DNA from: Hygrocybe punicea
Taxonomy: Eukaryota > Basidiomycota > Agaricomycetes > Agaricales > Hygrophoraceae
Assembly (NCBI GenBank): GCA_963556145.1
Contig: OY744465.1
Coordinates: 3,162,001 to 3,226,000, forward strand
Reading direction: 5' to 3'
DNA length: 64,000 nucleotides
A program made the position numbers and the translations under genes. The stretch's first letter is position 1; every line of letters starts with the position of its first letter. The notes beneath the pieces were generated by a model, which saw only the letters and a program-made list of their open reading frames with translations, was not told the DNA's origin and did not search any database. Of the stretch, positions 60,015-64,000 are shown piece by piece.

Positions 60015-60168
60015 TCATGCTGAGATAATAACAAACCCAACTGCCTGGGCAGAGAAAAATACAAACCCAACTGTCTGGGTGGAGATAAACACAAACCCAA
60101 CCGTCTGGGCGGAGAAAAATACAAACCCAACTGGCTGGGCTGAGAGAAGGACAAACCCAATGGTTTGA
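60015..60168 (-). repeat. 30-bp tandem repeat at the 5' end of gene Y
   Basis: Five units containing ACAAACCCAACTGTCTGGG. On the coding strand this reads as LGL-FS-P-R-Q-type decapeptides. G1 has a different tandem repeat in the same place. Confidence 0.8.
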
Positions 60169-60198
60169 ACAGGCTGAATCCGCTCCAACCCTGACAAG

Positions 60199-61523
60199 TT
60201 ACGAGTTCTTCCATTTATGGAAGACTCGTTCTTATGAGTCCAGGATATATGGCAGTTCGTCAGTAATTAATTAATTAATTGATTAATTAATGTTTGAAAT
60301 CAACCATAGAGCCAAATTTTGCATTTCTGACCCATTTTTTTTGGAAAAATTCAGGAATAAACTAGATTTTTGAAATTTCATCCTCAAATATTTTCATGAA
60401 TATAGGATTTATTTTGAGGTTGTAAAAAATCAAAAACCTCTCCAAAGGAGCAGAAAAAAAATTTGTGTGACGCGGAATTTGATCCAAAAAGGAAATTGTC
60501 ACAGTCAGTCACGGAGTTATTCTCAGTATTCCCAGTCTCAAATCTCTACCCGCGGATCATGCCCCACAAGACTGAGTGAGGAGCAGTCATGTAGGACCAA
60601 ATGGACTGTAAGTACAGCCCCACAAGTGGTCCGATGTGTCCTGTTGAGTTGTACTGACCCCCTCCTCCTCATGCCCCCCCAAACCAGATCTCTACCCCCC
60701 AAAGTCGGACAGCCAAACCACTGTAGGATCTGTTAGGAGGGACACATTGGACTGTAAGTACACCCCAAAGTCAGACCACCACACCACTTGGGGACCGGTT
60801 CGGGGGGACCAAATGAACTGTAAGTACACCCCCACAAGTGGTCCGATGTGTCCCGTTGAGTTGTACTGACCCCCTCTTCCTCATGCCCCCCATATACGAG
60901 ATCTCTATTCCCTGCAGCCGAGAGGTCAGTACTGACATGTAGTTTCATTAGTTTCCTTAGTTTTCCTAGCTGCGTAGCATAGAAGGGTGGCTATCTGAGC
61001 CATGGAAGGTGTGATTGTGCAGTCTGTGCATGATTCCCTTTCACCCTTCTGAAATCAACGGAGGGGGATGGCTGTCTGGGCCGTGGAGGGTGTGGTTGTG
61101 CAGTCTGTGCATGGCCCTCCTTCAGTCTCCAATATAAGTAGAGGGGGCGATCTGTGCCATGGGAGTTGTAATTGTGCAGTCTGTGCATCATTCACTTCCA
61201 CCCTCTGGATGTGTGGTTTTGAGGACGGTCTCACTGGACCCTTCGATGACTCGAGACCGGGACTTCATCGGAGCTCCCTTGAGACTTATCCAAAAGGACA
61301 CTCAGTAAAATTAAATAAGGGTGATCTCTCTGAGGACATGACACTATGACTTTGTCAGATGTCCTTTGAGACTTGCTATATTTGTGTAAATAATGTTTTT
61401 TCTTATTAAATCAGGACATGCATATATACAACAACTGAGATGGTGAGTACTAGCCAGGTATTGTTAATAGGTGCATTGGAGAAGCATCTTTACCAGAAAA
61501 CAAGTCGACACATCATACAATGA
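60199..61523 (-). mobile_element. C2: family-C element, partial
   Basis: It begins TTACGAGTTCTTCCATTTATGG, preceded by ...GACAAG. It carries the AATT stretch, the AT-rich module (60285-60500), a duplicated block with CACAAGTGGTCCGATGTGTCC (about 60619 and 60830), and a three-unit repeat of about 70 bp with TTGTGCAGTCTGTGCAT (60990-61195). No CTTG end seen; C3 begins where it stops. No gene. Confidence 0.65.
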
Positions 61524-63746
61524 TTACGAGTTCTTCCATTTATGGAAGAATTGTTCTTATCAGTCCAGGATATAGGGCAGTTGTTCAGTAATTAAATAAT
61601 TTAAATAATTAAATTATTGATTAATGTTTGAAATCAACTATAGAGCCAAATTCTGCCTTCCTAACCTGTTTTTTTGGAAACAAATCATGAATAAACTAGA
61701 TTTTGGGAATTGTGTCCTCAAATATTGTCAGGAATATAGGATTTATCTTGAGGTCATAAAAAATAAAAAAACTGCTCCAATGGATGAGAAAAAAAAATTG
61801 TATGACGTGGAATTTGATTGAAAAAGGAAGTTGTCACTTTGTGTGTGTCACAGGAGTCTCAGCTCTCAACTCCCCGACTTCTTCCACAGTGAAGACCCGC
61901 TGTCCCAGCAATTTCGACCATGGCTGACATGAATCAACCTCCTGCACCTCGTTTGGGTTGAAAATGAATGGTCGGGGGGCTTTAGGCCCTCACGTTCTGG
62001 CTGACTGCGCAACCACCACCACCACCCCATTTTCTACCACCAGGACACCCGCTCACATCTTGTTTTCGACCACCCCCAGCTAGCCTACACTCCCCGCACT
62101 CCGTTGAAAGGGTGCACTGTGGTAATGTGAATGGAATCAAATACCAACTCTACCACAGTGCTGTACAAATTCTGAGGGGTTCAATCTCAATCCAAAAGGT
62201 TAATAAAAATACTCAGAGGTGCTCTGGATAGTGGCGATGTTGTTTCTGATGTGCGCGATGTGTGCGATGCGTGTGGCGTGTGCGAAACAGTCAGCGATGT
62301 TTTCGGCGTATACGTAGCACTTCGTGGAAGGAACGCAAAGTTTTAATAGAGCAGCACGGAGCTATCGCATGGACAGTGCAGTAAAGAGGTGATATGATAG
62401 ACTGGAATCGGGGGTATACAAGACGTCTCTCTAGTATGTAAACTATAGGGGGTATTTATGCGAAGTTGGTTGTTAGGACAATACAGGGTGAAGAAGGCAA
62501 GACAAATAGACGGTGTGCGACGGAACTATGGTGCAATAGGGATGAAATGGAACTGAAACAAAAGGTATAGCACCATGCGAAGCAATTTCCAAAATATCTA
62601 GAGGATAGGAGCTATAATGTTTGAAATAAGTGAAACATGTCGCATAAAGACTTCCCTGGAACCAGAACGGAATCGGAATGGAATAGGGTGAATGGTACAA
62701 GCGTGGGTGATGTCGGAGAGGCTCGAAATATGTTTCCGAAGGGGGCCGAAGCGCTCCGAAGAAAATCGCAGTAATGTAAAATTATCGCCCGTATCGCGCG
62801 CATATCGCAGTCGCATCGCAATGGAGATACATATAAATCGGGATGTTTCGCAATGAATCGCAGCATGTCTGAGGCTAGAATAGGTCCAATAGAAGGTTTC
62901 CGTACTTAGGGACGTGCGCTGCGTATCACCGTTTCCATTGAAAACGAGCGACCAGGGGGTCTCAAGCCCTCAAGCCCAACCACCACCAGACTCCCTTTTT
63001 CTACTACCACCCCATTTTCACCCACCAGGATGTCCCTTCCCACCCCGTTTTCGACCACCCCCAGCCAGTACATGCGCCCCGCGACTCATTTCTATAGAAA
63101 ACGAGAGGCCAGGGGATCCTAATCCCTCGCGTTTCCACCTTCTGCCCCACCAGCCCTCCCCATCTTTTTGACCACCAGGACAGCTCCTGCCCCATTTTCA
63201 TCCAACCCCGGCCAGTACTAGTCCCCCATGCCACGTTTCCATGGCAAACAAGACAATGGGGGGTCTGGCACCCTTACTGCCATCTTCTGCCCCAACAGTC
63301 TCCCCTTACTTTTTTTGACCACCAGGACGACCCACCCCATTTTCGACCATCCTCCGGCCAGCCCCTGCACTTCGTTACCATAGAAAATGAGAGGAAAGGG
63401 GTTTCGAAGCCCATGTTTCCACCTTTTGCACCCCCTCCCTCACCTTCTTTGTATCTAGTAAACTGACACCCAAAGTGGTATTATCACATTATGCTGTCAG
63501 ATGAAGTCCTGTGAAGAAGATTGTAGGGAGAAACTTGTTTAGTTTTTCAAGGGCTAGAAGTGCATATACTGTGTTTTCCTTTATTTTTGTCCTTTGAGCT
63601 GTGAGTGCCATGAATTATTAAAAGGCTGTAAATCTTGGCCAAAACAATATCTTGTGGTGGGAAATGACATTGTGGGGAATGACTCTGAATACAAAATGAT
63701 GAAAGAACTCGTTCATGCCATGCGAAGCACTGGCCCACTAAACAAG
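61524..63746 (-). mobile_element. C3: family-C element, complete by its ends (2223 bp)
   Basis: TTACGAG at 61524, CTAAACAAG at 63746. Contents: hairpin with a base change in the outer stem (GAATTG), AATT stretch, AT-rich module (61618-61850), minisatellite pieces at 61900-62110 and 62930-63420, an unrelated block at about 62111-62910, and 280 bp of terminal sequence. Right flank TTGCATATGGCATGAAC is the interior of a family-A element (compare 52-68); left flank is something else, so at least one flank has been rearranged. No gene. Confidence 0.78.
62111..62910. other. Unrelated 800-bp block splitting the C3 minisatellite
   Basis: Interrupts the minisatellite after CACTCCGTTGAAA. It contains GATGTGTGCGATGCGTGTGG-type words and many CGC motifs and is unlike anything else in the window. 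I found no clear inverted ends or target duplication. Confidence 0.5.
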
Positions 63747-64000
63747 TTGCATATGGCATGAACAAAGTCTTGTTTCTGTCATTGGATTTTTATTTGTATG
63801 ATTATTATGAACATCAATAAGTGATTTTACTTCAAATATATAATTAGCATATAATATATATAGTGATATCACATTGAATTATATGTTTTAAGTAAAAATA
63901 TCATTAGATCATCTGAGTTACACTAATTTCTGCTTATATGGCCGATATTTCCATATATAGTAGTAGTGGTCACATGTGACTATAACTCCTGTGATCAGCT
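63747..64000 (+). mobile_element. A6: family-A element, cut by C3 and by the window end
   Basis: Matches A1 from position 52 onward (TTGCATATGGCATGAACAAAG...) up to a GTCACATGTGAC palindrome near 63969. C3 is inserted at CCAATG|TTGCAT of the A sequence. Confidence 0.85.

Larger units (their letters stand above)
53683..60198 (-). pseudogene. Gene Y, N-terminus through PIF1 helicase (broken)
   Basis: Reading down from about 60198: 10-residue repeats, GGGKK segment (about 59775), 19-residue tandem repeats (59011-59409), Cys-pair domain CAVCGRL (about 58880), RCIVRVSSGMHKM, FPYGLGG, HKRHFLMYYDKRFQ, HUH motif LHMHMMLW (about 57260-57290), two-tyrosine motif YISDYITK, LPRRDRGDREYYC, Walker A GGMAGTGKSQ (about 55025-55050), YIFIDEVSMI, AGDFAQLPPV, TAHAAQGKTRPYN, SSLSRS, then B3 at GTVII. 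Breaks: frame change near 59560, the 11-bp duplication near 57834 shared with G4, 1-nt losses near 57385 and 55935, and TAG at 53827 at a Trp position. The remaining C-terminus is at 49109-50326. It covers every domain and the Rep motifs are intact, but the gene as it stands is dead. Confidence 0.88.

Overview
The window looks like chromosomal DNA of a filamentous basidiomycete, probably an Agaricomycete. The evidence is spliced genes with 46-65 nt GT...AG introns, two Helitron-type Rep/PIF1-helicase lineages, and solo-LTR, hAT-like and mariner-like insertions. I cannot name the species. Almost all of it outside 28-40 kb is a nest of rolling-circle (Helitron-like) elements inserted into one another. 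No autonomous copy is intact: every Rep-helicase gene is frameshifted, stopped, truncated or split.

Layout: 1-979, end of a non-autonomous 'A' element. 1.5-12.3 kb, degenerate Rep-helicase gene G1, split by a mariner-like MITE and by 'B' element B1. 12.3-17.7 kb, gene G2, split by A4. 17.7-23.2 kb, A2, gene fragment G3 (split by A3), a reversed C-terminal gene fragment with a true element terminus, and A5. 23.2-25.1 kb, gene G4 (minus strand). 25.1-27.2 kb, 'C'-type element material with a roughly 150-bp GC-rich minisatellite. 28.6-29.0 kb, a foldback MITE. 29.1-39.3 kb, four multi-exon host-type genes H1-H4, with a hAT-like element inside H3. 40.4-45.8 kb, the longest Rep-helicase gene, G6, cut by B2. 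49.1-50.6 kb, the C-terminal end of gene Y and its element terminus. 50.6-53.7 kb, B3 (minus). 53.7-60.2 kb, the rest of Y (minus). 60.2-63.7 kb, C elements C2 and C3. 63.7 kb to the end, another A element.

The Rep-helicase protein reads, in order: a variable N-terminus, a GGG-containing segment, a short tandem-repeat linker, a Cys-pair domain (DUF6570-like), a Helitron Rep domain with HUH and two-tyrosine motifs, and a PIF1 helicase. The C-terminus carries a Cys box, two Cys-pair knuckles and a His/Asp box in the order seen in ubiquitin-specific proteases. I think this last domain is the most interesting coding feature here.

Element ends: one end is CTTG(T/G)..., with GAACGAGTTCTT ending 44 bases in. 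The other is a hairpin ending CTCGTAA. Insertion is between A and a pyrimidine with no clear target duplication. The gene runs toward the CTTG end, so the hairpin should lie upstream of it. Two pairs of inverted elements (A2/A5 and B2/B3) have exchanged flanks, which shows two separate inversions. Re-inverting the intervening DNA on paper restores one insertion site in each case.
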